DNA of 64,000 nucleotides from Rhynchopus sp. YZ270_cl-10 (Eukaryota > Euglenozoa > Diplonemea > Diplonemida > Diplonemidae), in contig OZ037850.1 in assembly GCA_964035575.1 (NCBI GenBank), forward strand, positions 1,322,501 to 1,386,500, read 5' to 3'. Numbering within the stretch: the stretch's first letter is position 1; the number at the start of each line of letters is the position of its first letter. The notes beneath the pieces are model-generated. The model was not told the origin of the DNA. It did no database searches and worked only from the letters and a program-made list of their open reading frames with translations. Position numbers and translations under genes: made by a program. Positions 32,101 to 42,662 of the stretch are shown here, one piece after another.

Positions 32101-33442
32101 CAGTCTCGGCTGCACAGTGTCAGAGGCATTGAACAATGGCGTCCCACCCGGCACGGAGGTCACAAACCTGTGGGCGTGGGTCTCTGCCAAAAAGGAGGCG
32201 CCCCACAAGCTTCCCGAAAACATTGCGACAAACGTCAGCGACGAGGCGAAGAGCCTCATGCTTGCGTGCCTCCAGCCCGACCCCGATATGCGCCCCACCA
32301 TCGACGAGCTCTGCAAGCACCCCTTCCTTGTGGAAGGCAGCTTCGACGAAGGCCGCTCTGGGCGGATGGGCGGGAGTGTCATGAGCACATCCTTTTTTGA
32401 TTCGCGTAGGCAACTCATGGCGCAAGGCTGGCTCACAGCAGAGGAAATGAGCGAATGGGTGCAGACCGACACTCTGGGGAAGGGGTCCTTCGGTACGGTG
32501 TACCTTGGGCAGCTGGCAAACGCACGCCAGGTTGCAGTCAAGGTGGTGACAGTGAGCAGGAGTGGCATCGAGTCCGTGCGGCAGCAGGCCGAGGCAGAGT
32601 TCCGCTTGCTGGAGACTCTGCATCATCCGAACATTGTGCAGTGTCTTGGACACAGATGGGTTGAGGAGAAACACCTAGAGATCTTCCTTGAGCTTGTGTC
32701 CAGCGGCACGGTGCGCGGCCTCGTCAAGCGCATCCCCAGTGGACGGCTTATGGAAAGCGTTGTGCGTGTCTACACCCTGCAGGTCCTCGATGCGTTGGAC
32801 TACCTTCATGCAGGCGGTGGGGGACGTCCTCCCATTGCACACCGTGACATCAAAGGGGAAAACCTGCTGATCGATAAAGAAGGGATCATCAAGCTTGCTG
32901 ACTTTGGGTGCTCCAAGCTGTTTCGTGGGGCGGAGGCTGCGGGGACATTTGTGGGTACGCCGAACTGGATGGCACCTGAGGTGCTGTCTACGAGAGGCGC
33001 AACAGCTGCGAAAACAGCCGCAAAGCTTTCTTATGGAACGAAGTGCGACATCTGGTCTTTGGGGTGCACTATCATTGAGATGATGGGACGCACGCCGTGG
33101 AGGGAGCGGTCGGGGGAGACGTCGTATGACATCATGCACAGGATTGCGTCGAGCGAGGGTGGACCGCCTCTTCCTCCGGACGTTCCGATGCAGCTCGCTG
33201 CGTTCCTTGCGAAGTGCTTTGAGCGTGACCCCGCAAGCCGCCCCTCCGCCAAAGAGCTCATGAACAACAAATACCTGACCAAGGAGTACGGCTCGCTCAT
33301 GGGGCACGGCAGTGCACCGAACCTTCGTACAGGCCCTCTCTCCCTGCTTCACTCGACCTCAGCGGACAACCTGCATAGGTTCTCGCACAGCACCAACATC
33401 GGTTCGCAAAAAATAGATTCATCTATCCAGCTTGTAAGTTGA
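29165..33442 (+). CDS. Receptor-like dual protein kinase 1
   Basis: 1425 residues, no intron. The chosen ATG gives a signal peptide (ASPPGLFLVVLLCGFFCEC). The ectodomain of about 430 residues is beta-rich and may be propeller-like. It is followed by a T/P/A-rich stalk (PTAEPTAEATTVSPPTPAPP), a cysteine module (VIWCETDALC, CDCSSEY) and a second Cys-containing domain. One membrane helix lies at about residues 610-633. Inside are two complete serine/threonine kinase domains: residues 787-1055 (GRGSYG, AMK, HRDIKGEN, DFG, APE) and 1097-1368 (GKGSFG, AVK, HRDIKGEN, DFG, GTPNWMAPE). Both keep all catalytic residues; the second is MAP3K (STE11)-like. Both lie cytoplasmic if topology is standard. The ligand is unknown. 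Paralogues lie at 35264 and 50078. Confidence 0.93.
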   Translation: MILRHLASPPGLFLVVLLCGFFCECRVLVEHDTFSSSQCKEYRSVAVLEIADDAASAVYAVGCVEAGVLLVNFSFGASQGLRNGLLTISQADTVSTLHLGDAGILHASAGVVQTVTSFKVEKNANNLPSGITPEARVDFSSLPYSKCFNFYAKGDTMLLQCETTLLRVTLSSGSIAVFSNGVFNCVDESRGLMFISKGTSLETHKTADVLSGASSPQSSVTLDASALVCTVSGEVLYVGGEGFIGVYKIGLPSTPLEKVAVEYTGCCGGLNVMAMGVVGEALVVSTYQKLCLLDVGQGQAGVSLGIAYCEDAKSGQGFWQVLALGSLLLTADGNRVTQWEIQGGHLKTLAPPTLVPTGMPTAEPAAKPTAEPTAEATTVSPPTPAPPTPSPPVPVPVPVPANVIWCETDALCQMYDESAHCNSHICDCSSEYVRVEQTGLCGVEPNASLSASVLVQVMWSVPCDEYEAVFAENIKSSLNEVLVSKDSATRFSCNSLFMQIDVVFTGVDPTLSTLKVDQQITEHYPAETSGGDSWGRMKQTLGNPAAFNVRLIEVCRNASVSLGVYELEGSQNVPVCTPFVCDVSSGYTLNNGICEAGKEMIPGEDGGVSVVAISLVVVGSVLVLMMVVVVYKLLHRGKPSQAKEASQFVEVPLIERPASCAEASELSVNGGSTPRPQDLAFTSPQQFSLSPIMQPSIATPNQYSAPVVSNAGSPPLVLSPDSKVPSLDQAPAPAPAEPGPWEYDQALDALCFEDMDEIGFDTVATLRGPMEGNRSRRIGPLHEPALKRWCTTKLLGRGSYGVVYLGELQGLGRRLAMKLCKRKSEEEAQETAAQVEIFRKVGVHRNVVSLLDVVYVCDTHSLCIFMEYVDGPTLSTLALAGLDEVEVARIIRQVVCGLHHLHSNSLVHRDIKGENVLLSADRSVAKLCDFGCLKQINATNATIMQTQGNTLAGSPGWMAPEVLDNGPEFVKSGKPADIYSLGCTVSEALNNGVPPGTEVTNLWAWVSAKKEAPHKLPENIATNVSDEAKSLMLACLQPDPDMRPTIDELCKHPFLVEGSFDEGRSGRMGGSVMSTSFFDSRRQLMAQGWLTAEEMSEWVQTDTLGKGSFGTVYLGQLANARQVAVKVVTVSRSGIESVRQQAEAEFRLLETLHHPNIVQCLGHRWVEEKHLEIFLELVSSGTVRGLVKRIPSGRLMESVVRVYTLQVLDALDYLHAGGGGRPPIAHRDIKGENLLIDKEGIIKLADFGCSKLFRGAEAAGTFVGTPNWMAPEVLSTRGATAAKTAAKLSYGTKCDIWSLGCTIIEMMGRTPWRERSGETSYDIMHRIASSEGGPPLPPDVPMQLAAFLAKCFERDPASRPSAKELMNNKYLTKEYGSLMGHGSAPNLRTGPLSLLHSTSADNLHRFSHSTNIGSQKIDSSIQLVS

Positions 33443-34079
33443 GAGGCAGTGTTGATGGGGTATAGTGTGTGATTGTGGATGCGTGTGTATTGTGTGCTTG
33501 TGCCTCCCCGTGAGGCAGACCATCTTCCAATTATTTTGTTTCAATATTAGTTTCGTGTCTGTTCCGATGTTTCGATAATTTGTTTGACAAAAAAGTGTCT
33601 ACAAGAGAGGGGAGGTAACCAAAATATGGGGGAAGGTGTGTGCCTTCAATTTAATTTGCGGGAGAATGGGGGCGATGATTATCAAAAAATAAAGCAAGCA
33701 CTACAAAATACTCTTAACTCTAAAAAAGCTGATGGCTTGCGACGGTCTGTTTAGTACACTTTCACAACGTCATTTTTATCCCTTTTTGAGTATATTTTGG
33801 AGGTGCGACATTCGGGTTTCCCCTCGCCGTTCGAAAATACTGGCAATTGGATGTCCGCGCATGATAGACACATTCCTCCTTCAAAAAAATTTTTTTGGGG
33901 TAAAAAACGGCTGATAATACAACCGAAATGTAGGGGATGATCGAGGAAGATATGGGGACGCAATTTTTCAAAGGGAAAAAAGAAAAAAACGGAAATGGCG
34001 AAAACCCCCAAACCCTCACTAAATTCGCCGCGTGGGAAGCCCCCTGCATGGATTCAATTTTCTATGAGGTGGCTCTTAT

Positions 34080-34186
34080 AAGGTGACTCAGCACGAGAGG
34101 CTTAGGAAAAAGACTGATGAATAACCAATGTTCAAAACATTAAGTAATTTAATCAGACTAAGCACAGAGAGGCTGAGGTTCATCTT
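34080..34186 (+). ncRNA. Recurrent hairpins H6 and H7 in tandem
   Basis: H6: AAGGTGACTCAGC, ACGAGAG, GCTTAGG, with an outer TTATAAGG that could pair with a CTTATAA. H7: AGACTAAGC, ACAGAGA, GGCTGAGGTTCATCTT. The spacer TTCAAAACATTAAGTAAT between them recurs at about 56236-56253, so the pair is a duplicated unit. Confidence 0.5.
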
Positions 34187-34255
34187 ATAAACCTTTTCTT
34201 ATTTTTCTTATTTTTGTTATTCTTTTTCAACACGATTTGACCCGATTTTTTTTTG

Positions 34256-34288
34256 AAGATGACTAGGTCAAGAAACTTAGAATCATCT
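34256..34288 (+). ncRNA. Recurrent hairpin H8 (compensatory stem)
   Basis: AAGATGACTAGGT, loop CAAGAA, ACTTAGAATCATCT. The inner pair CTAGGT/ACTTAG replaces CTAAGC/GCTTAG of the consensus and still pairs; the outer AAGATGA/TCATCT pairs without the usual wobble. Confidence 0.5.
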
Positions 34289-35114
34289 GACAAAAAAAAA
34301 TACTTTTGTGTAAATCACAGCACTTGAATGCAGAAACAACAAATAAAAGCTACTTTCCAGAGTTGAGGACGACTTCCGTCCATATCTTTTAGGTATAATA
34401 GCCTTCGGGCGACATTGAGGACAGATCCTGCACTAGCAGGTGATTGTCGACACAACAAAATTCTTTTGTTCTTTTCTCTCTACCTTCGAATTGCCAGGAA
34501 AAATATGTTAAATATGTGTTTCTATGTGCCCTTAAGGCATCTAGAGCCTATCCTTTCCTTGTAGGTGAATACGCATTTTTTGAGGCGGAATTCATCTTGC
34601 AAAACTTTCTTTGTTAAAAATATTTGTCCCCTAAAATCACCCGTCAGCGCTGTCCCCTTTTTTGGACTTAAATGGTGACCCACAATGGTATTCTCAAGGT
34701 ACACGACAGGATTGTTACTTTCTTTCTTCCGCAGACGACAACCAGCAGGAGTTGTCAGAAAATAATGATAACCCGAAAGGGTTCTTTCGGATCAAATACG
34801 ATTAGAATCGTGTACAATTCGAAAACTGATTGCATCCAATAAAATTATTTTGGTCATTTGGTCGAAAGCGGGAAAGCGTTTTTATTATTATTTTTTTTTT
34901 TGAAATCTTAGTTTTGGTGCTTCCCGGGGGGGCACCAAGTTTACGTTAGTATACCCGAGGATGAGCTCTACCCTTTTTCTTAGATGGGCCACACCAAATT
35001 AATGTAGGGGAAACCCCCTCTTTCGTGTACAGGGGGTAACAACCCTTTCTTCGTTTTTCCCCCCTTGTGTGTTTGCCTTTTATTTATTTATTTCTCTACC
35101 ATTCTTTCGTGACT

Positions 35115-35149
35115 ATGGTGACTTAGCACACCACGAGCTTTAGGTTCAT
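35115..35149 (+). ncRNA. Recurrent hairpin H9
   Basis: ATGGTGACTTAGC, loop ACACCACGA, GCTTTAGGTTCAT, then a T-rich and pyrimidine-rich tract leading to CACCCAG upstream of the second kinase gene. Confidence 0.45.
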
Positions 35150-35263
35150 TTTGCCAACTTTTTCTGGGAAAAAAACACTTCAAAAACCTTTTTTTTTTCA
35201 CCCTCCACCACTCTCGACCACCCCTTCCCCTCCTACCCACACCCAGGAACTGAGGGGGAACCA

Positions 35264-38200
35264 ATGTACCCTTTACCCTCCACATGCCTGACACTGTGCA
35301 TCGTTCTCATTGCACAGACCACTGCCACAGCAATCAGCCCACGGACTAGCGTTACAACCAACAGATATGCGGGGCACATTTCGGTGGATGCGACCGTATT
35401 TTATGTGTCATTGAGAGATGAGGGTGTGGTTGGTTTTAAGTATAATGGGTACAATGATGGCACACGCGACACCGAGGAGCTCTTCACCATCTCAGAATAC
35501 GCGGCCATGACTGTCGTTGCCAGCGACATGCTCTACGTGCTCAACACAAGGCAGAACCACATCTCCGTCTACAACACCTCCACCGTCGCAACACTTAACG
35601 GCAAAACCCCGCCGCTCCTCAAGACCCACCCCCTCATCTCCACCGGCTGCACCAACATGGCACTCTCCGCACCCAACATGCTCCTCCTCACCTGCGTGCA
35701 CGGCCTATACCTCTACACCACCGACCCACCCACATTGGTCGATGTCAACGACCCCGCGCAAATCCTCTGCTCCGACCCTACCACCCAAGTGGTCTTCCTC
35801 GTACGCCAGGTGGCAGGGATGTGGAATGTAGAGCAATACGAGAAGGTGACGTCTGGCTCAGGATTTCTCAGAGGGAAGGGTGTGCGGGCAGCGAATTATA
35901 CAACAGAGGTGACGTCCTGCACGATTGATGGGGGGTACGTATATGTGGGTGGGGACAAAACGCTGCTGCGGTATACTTTAGTAGATATGAAGGTTGATGT
36001 GGATTTTTCTGCAGGTTGTGGTGCTGTGTCTCCTGCCCCGGAGACAGCTGCGCCGAAGGCTTCCTCAAAAGCTAAGTCTCCCGCAAAGGATACGCCTGCA
36101 CCGCTGGTTGACGTTTGCGTGGACTACTCTGTTGCAGGTGTCGCAGTGGCGGCAGGTGGCGTGCTTGGCGTGCTCGACTCAACAGACCGCATGCTCTTCT
36201 ACGACACGAAGACCCTGCCAATTGGGGTGTCCAACAGCATTGTCTCACAGGACGGCCTTTTTGTCTTCATGACATCGTTCGGTCCATACTTCCTGACATC
36301 AGATGTGTACTCGGTAGGGATCTACGGAGCAGGGGCCGTGGCAGCAACACCGGTGCCCACAACACCGAAGTTCGCAAATGAGCAGCAAAATGTCTTCAGC
36401 GTGAAGGGTGTTATCTCCCTTTCGGAGGTGGCCGGTGAACAGTCGTCAGGGCAGTTTGCGTTTTATGAGGCATCAGAGGGCCTGAAGCGTGTTGTATACA
36501 CGAAGGAGACGCAGAAGTTTGTGGAGGTGTTCTCCGAAGGGTCTGTGGCAGGTGTGGTGCTGTCTGTGGATGAGCCAGAGATGCTGCGGACTGTGTTGTG
36601 GGCGCAGAATGCCGTGCCCGACGCGACAACGTTGCAGGTGCTCTCCGACGAGGCGTTGCTTGAGAACAGGACCCTCGCACTGCGTGACGCAGTGCACATC
36701 ACATCCTGCACCGCAAAGCAGCTCCTCTACCACAACGGCCAAGTCTTCGTGCTCTGCACATCAAACGAAGTCGTCTTCGTCGACGTAGGCGCCACCCCCA
36801 CGGAGACACGCCGCGTGCGCACGACAGGTCTCTTCTGTCTCGACAAAGCCGCCCAACGTCTCTACATTTCAATCAAGCTGGAAGGTTCGCCACCCTTTGC
36901 GTCCGCCTTCTTTTCAGTCACGGGGATCAGCCTTGCAACCACCCCCCTTGCCAACCAAACAGCGCAAGTCTCGCAGAACCCGATACTGTCGTGTGTGGTC
37001 ACGCCAACCGGGAACTTGCTGATCGGCGGTATGTACGGTGCACTGTCTGCGTTCAACCGTGACCTTGTGAAGCTGGATGACGGGACCTGCTGCAAAGGGA
37101 TGCAGGGCATCGACCAGCTTGCACTGGCAGGTGAGACACTGGTTATGCACGACTCGTACTTTGCTATGGGGGGTGTGGACATTGGTGCGGAGACCACCTT
37201 CAAGGGCCTGACCCTTGCTGGCGTGGTGGACAGAAAGGGGGAGATCTACGACATGCAGGCGGTACCTGGCTACGTCTTCCTCGGGGGCAGCGAGGGGGTT
37301 GTTGCCTACAAGACCATTGTCCCGCCCACTACCACGACTCCTGCGACAACAGACGCGACTGCGTCACCCACAACCTTGCCGACTGGCTCCCCATCCCAAC
37401 CGGATACAGTGGCCCCTCTGAGTGAGCCGTCGCCGACCCCGGATGTGGTGTGGTGTGAGTTCGACTCGACCTGCCGTGTGCACGGCGACGTGCATGCAAT
37501 ATGTGTTAGGCAGATTGCAAACCTCGACAACAGCTGTGCCTGCTACAACAGCTCCTTCGTCACGCCACCAGGCACCAGCATCTGCAAGCCTGCAGACGTC
37601 CCAAAGGTAGGCACAACTCTGCAGCTGTCCATACAGCTCAACGAGACGTGCGCACCGTCAAGTGTTTTCCTTCACGACCTAGAGGTCGCCCTGGGTGGCA
37701 GAATCAGGACTACATACGAAATTGAAAACCCAACACGCATTGTCGTGGTCATGACCGATGTGGACCCCTCCAAGATCGCAACGGCAGACTTGAACCGCGC
37801 TGTACCTAACGAGTGCAAGGTTATACACACAACTGTTTTTGTGTCGTCGACATGTGATTTGGAGGGTGCGACGATGGCGATGGTGTCCTCCACTGGACAC
37901 TGCGAGGCTTTTGCATGCGAGACGTCGTACAGCCTTACTGCGGGCGCGTGCGTGGCGGAGGCTGGCTCTTCTTCTGACTCATCTCCGACGCTTAGCATTG
38001 TGAGCATCTCGCTGGGTGTCGTATCCTTGGTGCTGTGCTGCTGTGTTGTGTACCACAGACGCACGGCAACCGGTACCGCGTCTTGCCCACCCGACGAGGA
38101 GGAGCTGAAGGAGCACACCCTTCTGGACCACATTGGTGAGGACCCCCGGGCCACGCCAAACCGTGGCAACAACTCCTTCGTGGAAGACTTGGCGACACCA

Positions 38201-40333
38201 CCGCCTCTGCGTGCCAACTCGCAGCTCAGCGGCATGGAGATGGGGCGGCTGGGGACAGGGGTGCGTGCAAGCCCACTGGCGTCAGCAGTGAGCAACACAC
38301 TGCAGAGCCACAGCACCGTGAACGGTTCTGTGTACCATGCCGAGGACGGCATCTTCAAGACAGAGTACCAGTCGCAGACACGCAAGAGCTGCACACCCAG
38401 CATCGCCTTCGAAGAGATGTCGCGCACAGACTTCGACATGATCCAAACCCTCCAAGGTGTCAGTGAGCACACACACGGCAGACGCATCGGCCCCTTCCAC
38501 GAGATGGGGCTCGTCACATGGAAGTCCTGCGAACTCCTCGGACGTGGCTCGTACGGCTACGTCTACCTCGGCAGCATGAAGGGCGACAAGCGCAAGTTTG
38601 CAATGAAGTCCCATTGGAGAAAGTCCGAGGAAGAAGCACAAGAAGCAGCAGCTCAAATAGAGATCTTCCGTAAAATGGGCCAACACAAAAACGTGGTCTC
38701 GATGCTGGATGTGATCTACGTCTGCGAGACACACACCATGTGTGTTTTCATGGAGTATGTGGACGGACCCACACTCGCAACACTTGCACAGGCAGGGATG
38801 GACGAGATGGAGGCTGCAAGAATCATGAGGCATGTGGTGGCTGGGCTGAAGTACCTCCACTCACACGACATGGTGCACAGGGATGTGAAGGGCGAGAACG
38901 TGCTTCTGTCTGCAGACAGGTCTGTGGCGAAGCTGTGCGACTTTGGCTTCTTGAAAATGCTTGGTGGGGCACCGGATGTGCGCTCTGTGATACAAACGGA
39001 AGGCAACACACTTGCGGGGACACCTGGGTGGATGGCGCCTGAGGTTGTTGACAACGGACCTGTGTTTGTGAAGAGCGGGAAGCCTGCGGACATCTACAGT
39101 GTTGGGTGCACGTTGTCTGAGGTGCTGAACAAGGGTGTTCCCCCTGGTCCTGAGGTCATGAACGTGTGGGCGTGGGTGGCGAAGGAGGGGAAGAAGCCTG
39201 AGATGCCTGAGAACATTGCAACAGGCATCAGCCCTGAGGCAACCAACTTCATCCAGCGGTGCCTCTGCCCAGACCCGCAAGACCGTCCTACCGCGGAGGC
39301 ACTAGAGGTGCACCCCTTCTTCGGCAGTGTTGACTTCGACAGCTTCCCGTGCTCATCCTTGGGATCGACGAAGATTCTCTCCTGCTTGCATTGGCCTGCG
39401 CTGTCCGAACAAGAAATGGAAACCTGGATGCAGACAGACATTCTTGGACAAGGATCCTTCGGGACAGTGTACCTGGGACAGCTTCCCGATGCACGTCAGG
39501 TTGCAGTCAAAACGATTGCCATCAAAGGCAAGAAGACAGACGACCTCCTCCGCTGCGCTCAGGCAGAGTTCCGCCTTCTCGCATCACTGCAGCACCCTAA
39601 CATTGTCCGCTGCCTTGGACACAGATGGGATGGACAGCAGCTTGAGATCTTCATGGAGCTTGTCACAGGCGGCTCCGTCAGGAACCTTGTGAAGCGCATG
39701 AAGGGCGGACGCCTGATGGACAGTGTTGTGTGTGTGTACACGAAACAGGTGCTGGAAGCCTTGCAGTACCTGCATGGGGGTGCAAACGGACGGCCAGCCA
39801 TTGCACATCGCGACATCAAGGGTGACAACCTTCTGATTGATCGGGAGGGCACCATCAAGCTTGCTGACTTTGGGTGCTCCAAGCTGTTTGAGGGTGTGGG
39901 TCAGGGTGCGGAAACGTTTGTGGGGACTCCGAACTGGATGGCACCTGAGGTGCTGTCTACGCGTATCGGTCAAAGTGGTGTGCAGCAGTATGGAACGAGG
40001 TGCGACATCTGGTCTTTGGGGTGCACTATCATTGAGATGATGGGACGCACGCCGTGGAGGGAGCGGTCGGGGGAGACGTCGTATGACATCATGCACAGGA
40101 TTGCGTCGAGCGAGGGAGGGCCACCTGTACCAGCAAACCCTGCCAGAGGAATGGATGAGTTCTTGACCGCCTGCTTCCAACGCGACCCTGCAAAGCGAGC
40201 GACTGCAGCAGAGTTGCTGCGCTATTCGTACATCCGGTTGAACTGCATCACCACCAGCGGATCGCCGCAGATATTAGCCCAGGATCCTCCAAAAAGCTAC
40301 GATACCGTCGAAGAAGCAATTGTGTGTTCATAA
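35264..40333 (+). CDS. Receptor-like dual protein kinase 2
   Basis: 1689 residues, no intron, the longest of the three. It starts MYPLPSTCLTLCIVLIAQTT, a signal peptide. The ectodomain is about 900 residues, roughly double the others, with two similar halves: TVDVNDPAQ-type beta segments, then a second segment with SGTLE-like beta strands around residues 370-690. A T/P-rich stalk and the cysteine module VVWCEFDSTCRVHGD follow. The membrane helix is at about 912-931 (SLGVVSLVLCCCVVYH). Kinase domain 1 spans about 1086-1354 (GRGSYG, AMK, HRDVKGEN, DFG, APE), kinase domain 2 about 1387-1656 (GQGSFG, AVK, HRDIKGDN, DFG, APE). Catalytic residues are intact in both. Large parts of kinase 1 and kinase 2 are almost identical in DNA to the gene at 50078. 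Confidence 0.93.
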   Translation: MYPLPSTCLTLCIVLIAQTTATAISPRTSVTTNRYAGHISVDATVFYVSLRDEGVVGFKYNGYNDGTRDTEELFTISEYAAMTVVASDMLYVLNTRQNHISVYNTSTVATLNGKTPPLLKTHPLISTGCTNMALSAPNMLLLTCVHGLYLYTTDPPTLVDVNDPAQILCSDPTTQVVFLVRQVAGMWNVEQYEKVTSGSGFLRGKGVRAANYTTEVTSCTIDGGYVYVGGDKTLLRYTLVDMKVDVDFSAGCGAVSPAPETAAPKASSKAKSPAKDTPAPLVDVCVDYSVAGVAVAAGGVLGVLDSTDRMLFYDTKTLPIGVSNSIVSQDGLFVFMTSFGPYFLTSDVYSVGIYGAGAVAATPVPTTPKFANEQQNVFSVKGVISLSEVAGEQSSGQFAFYEASEGLKRVVYTKETQKFVEVFSEGSVAGVVLSVDEPEMLRTVLWAQNAVPDATTLQVLSDEALLENRTLALRDAVHITSCTAKQLLYHNGQVFVLCTSNEVVFVDVGATPTETRRVRTTGLFCLDKAAQRLYISIKLEGSPPFASAFFSVTGISLATTPLANQTAQVSQNPILSCVVTPTGNLLIGGMYGALSAFNRDLVKLDDGTCCKGMQGIDQLALAGETLVMHDSYFAMGGVDIGAETTFKGLTLAGVVDRKGEIYDMQAVPGYVFLGGSEGVVAYKTIVPPTTTTPATTDATASPTTLPTGSPSQPDTVAPLSEPSPTPDVVWCEFDSTCRVHGDVHAICVRQIANLDNSCACYNSSFVTPPGTSICKPADVPKVGTTLQLSIQLNETCAPSSVFLHDLEVALGGRIRTTYEIENPTRIVVVMTDVDPSKIATADLNRAVPNECKVIHTTVFVSSTCDLEGATMAMVSSTGHCEAFACETSYSLTAGACVAEAGSSSDSSPTLSIVSISLGVVSLVLCCCVVYHRRTATGTASCPPDEEELKEHTLLDHIGEDPRATPNRGNNSFVEDLATPPPLRANSQLSGMEMGRLGTGVRASPLASAVSNTLQSHSTVNGSVYHAEDGIFKTEYQSQTRKSCTPSIAFEEMSRTDFDMIQTLQGVSEHTHGRRIGPFHEMGLVTWKSCELLGRGSYGYVYLGSMKGDKRKFAMKSHWRKSEEEAQEAAAQIEIFRKMGQHKNVVSMLDVIYVCETHTMCVFMEYVDGPTLATLAQAGMDEMEAARIMRHVVAGLKYLHSHDMVHRDVKGENVLLSADRSVAKLCDFGFLKMLGGAPDVRSVIQTEGNTLAGTPGWMAPEVVDNGPVFVKSGKPADIYSVGCTLSEVLNKGVPPGPEVMNVWAWVAKEGKKPEMPENIATGISPEATNFIQRCLCPDPQDRPTAEALEVHPFFGSVDFDSFPCSSLGSTKILSCLHWPALSEQEMETWMQTDILGQGSFGTVYLGQLPDARQVAVKTIAIKGKKTDDLLRCAQAEFRLLASLQHPNIVRCLGHRWDGQQLEIFMELVTGGSVRNLVKRMKGGRLMDSVVCVYTKQVLEALQYLHGGANGRPAIAHRDIKGDNLLIDREGTIKLADFGCSKLFEGVGQGAETFVGTPNWMAPEVLSTRIGQSGVQQYGTRCDIWSLGCTIIEMMGRTPWRERSGETSYDIMHRIASSEGGPPVPANPARGMDEFLTACFQRDPAKRATAAELLRYSYIRLNCITTSGSPQILAQDPPKSYDTVEEAIVCS

Positions 40334-41862
40334 ATATTCATTTTCCATCGGCGAATTTAGTTACGCAAGGTGACCAAAGAGGCTTTCTAAATGTTTCTTT
40401 TGTGTAACGTCGTGTGTACCTGTGTGCGTTTTCTTTCGGAGAGAGAAAAAATACAATGCGTTGGGAGGGGGGGTTCTTTCATTTCTGTAGGTTTCATTTT
40501 ATTATTTTTTTATATACCAAGCATTGGCAAAGAGGAAATAGAATCGACGGAAGTGCGTGTGCATATATTTTTCATTCAGTTTTTGTTTTACCACACCACG
40601 CGCAACTCATACAGCGAAGAACACAACAAATTCGCAGAGTGATAAACGAAAAAAAGTTGTTTTTTTTTTCTTCTGTTTTCTTTTTGTTCACTTGTCATAT
40701 CCCTGAGGTTAGATTCTATTATTTGGCATGTTCTGCGTCAACACAAGCTTGGCAACACGGCACGCTCTGACAGAAGCGAGCGAGCGTTCAAACGCATTGT
40801 TTTCTTTTCTTTTGTTTGGAGTGGCAGCAAAACCTAACTTTCGATAGGGGATGGATGCGCCTGTGCTTGACGTTTGCTGGGGTATGCAATATGCCTATGC
40901 TTTCGTCGAACAAGCTTTACCTGGTAACTCCCGGGTTACCTTACAAAGCGTCACAGAGGGTCTTTGTGCTTTTTTGTGGTCCAGGGGGGTTTTTTTTGTG
41001 GCGCCTACCTCCCGTGCCACCCCATCTACCCAATGCCAAGAAGTTCCTTTCCTTATTCACGAGCAAGCAATACAATTTTTTTTTCTCACCGCATGCGCCT
41101 TGCACAAAACATAGGTTTCTCCACAATGTGATTTTTTTTTTTTTTTTTTTGCGACTGACCCCTGGATTTGCCCAGTATCTATTAGGCACACGCGGTTGTG
41201 ATGCAAAGCGTGTGAAAAGGTGTGGTTGTATCATAAGTTTTTACATGGTACATTGCCTATGCTCCCGTTTTTTCTCTTTTTTTGTGACTAAGCACGTGAG
41301 GCTTAGATTCATCTCATTTTTTCTTTCTTTTCTGGTGTGGCGCATTTTGCGGTTTTGGATGGCCCAAAAGGGGTTTAATTTCTCTGTTGCGTGCACACCA
41401 TTTTCCCTTTTTTTTTTTTTTGGTCATGCGTGCCAATGTTATACTCTTTTCTTTTTGCTTTGAATTGTCGAATTGTACAAAGGACAAAGGATGGTTAAAC
41501 GAGTTTTAATCATTGCTTGGGCGGCTAACTACTAAGTCCAGAAAATTCAGTTAAAGCTTTTTCTTTTATGGAAAAAAAAAAACAAACGAGTTCTATTTTC
41601 AATTTTTGATGTTTATTGTGTGGTGTATACTGAGTGTTACACAGTACGGTGGCTGTGTAGATATTTGTTTGGATTGGTAGCATTATTGCACGGAATACTT
41701 TACGTATACACGGCAGCCATCAAAGCCAAGACTTTTTAGGTTATCTAACCCTCCGGTGCAGCATACAGGACTTACCTGTAAATAGATAAAAAGAAAACGA
41801 GACTTTTTTGCTTTTATGTGTGTTTCCCCTACCCAAAAAAAAAAAAAAGGCTTTAGTAGAAG
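40334..41862 (+). other. Downstream region of kinase 2
   Basis: AT-rich, no gene. Contains a weak hairpin-family copy (about 40366), a better one at 41284-41315, and a segment at about 40505-40730 (GGAAATAGAATCGACGGAAG onward) that recurs at 57970-58150 beyond kinase 3. Confidence 0.5.
41284..41315 (+). ncRNA. Recurrent hairpin H11
   Basis: GTGACTAAGC, loop ACGTGAG, GCTTAGATTCATCTC, then a T-rich tract. Confidence 0.5.
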
Positions 41863-42662
41863 CAGGGTTCTAGCTCAGAAGAAAAAAAAAAGAAACGGAA
41901 AAGGTGGCTCAAAAAAAAAATTTCTGCGCTTCGCGCGCAGGGATTACGCAGCTCCCCCAAAAATAAAAAAAGTACGTATGGATTTTCAACACGTACAATT
42001 CTAAGCAAAAACAATTAAAAACCGCGCGCGCTTCGCGCGCGCTCTCCCTGGCAAAGTTGGTTGAGAAGGGCTGTGAAAGTTCGAAGAACTGGAGAAATCA
42101 TCAGTCATGGCATCCAAATGTTCCTGGCGAAGCCACGGTACGCAACATTTCTAAAAATTGCGCTTAAAATTGCCTATTATGTCATGGGAAGGGTGTATTG
42201 CAATCTAGCGCCGCAGGCGCACGGTACGCTACTTTTTTCTTTCGCCATGCTGCATGCTCCTTTTCCGGTAAAATAGAAAATTGTCTCCTACAAATAGAAT
42301 TCTGTAGGGGGTAGGTGAGAGGTGGGGGCGGAGCCCCACTCCTCACCTACCCCACCCCAGCCCCAATCCAAAACCCAAATTACCTACGTATGGACACGTA
42401 TGGACACGTATGGATTCCACCTTTTCAAAAACAATTCACGTATGGATTTCCATACGTTCCACACGTGGAGCGTAATCCCTGTTCGCGCGGAAAAATTGAC
42501 CACGCCAAGTCGCTGTTTTTAACAGCAAAGGGGACTGGCTGACGACACTGAGGACCTCCTTGGCCAACCGGTTTTTTGTACCGTGTAAAAAAAAACCCAA
42601 AAAAAAAAAAAAAGAACGGAAAAGGTGGGCCACCTTTTCCGTTCTACTGAGCTAGGACCCTG
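41863..42662. mobile_element. 800-bp inverted-repeat element alpha with 7-bp target duplication
   Basis: Ends CAGGGTTCTAGCTCAG and CTGAGCTAGGACCCTG, flanked on both sides by GTAGAAG (41856-41862 and 42663-42669). The body contains GCGCGC-rich palindromes and CGTATGGACACGTATGGA repeats. Much of it recurs inverted in element beta (45930-46780). No transposase; superfamily unclear (hAT- or P-like by duplication size). Confidence 0.8.

Larger units (their letters stand above)
33443..35263 (+). promoter_or_regulatory. Intergenic region with four recurrent hairpins
   Basis: AT-rich, non-coding. It contains hairpins at 34080-34106, 34155-34186, 34256-34288 and 35115-35149, all in gene sense. The last 100 bases before the next start are pyrimidine-rich and end CACCCAG, 17 nt before the ATG. 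Confidence 0.55.
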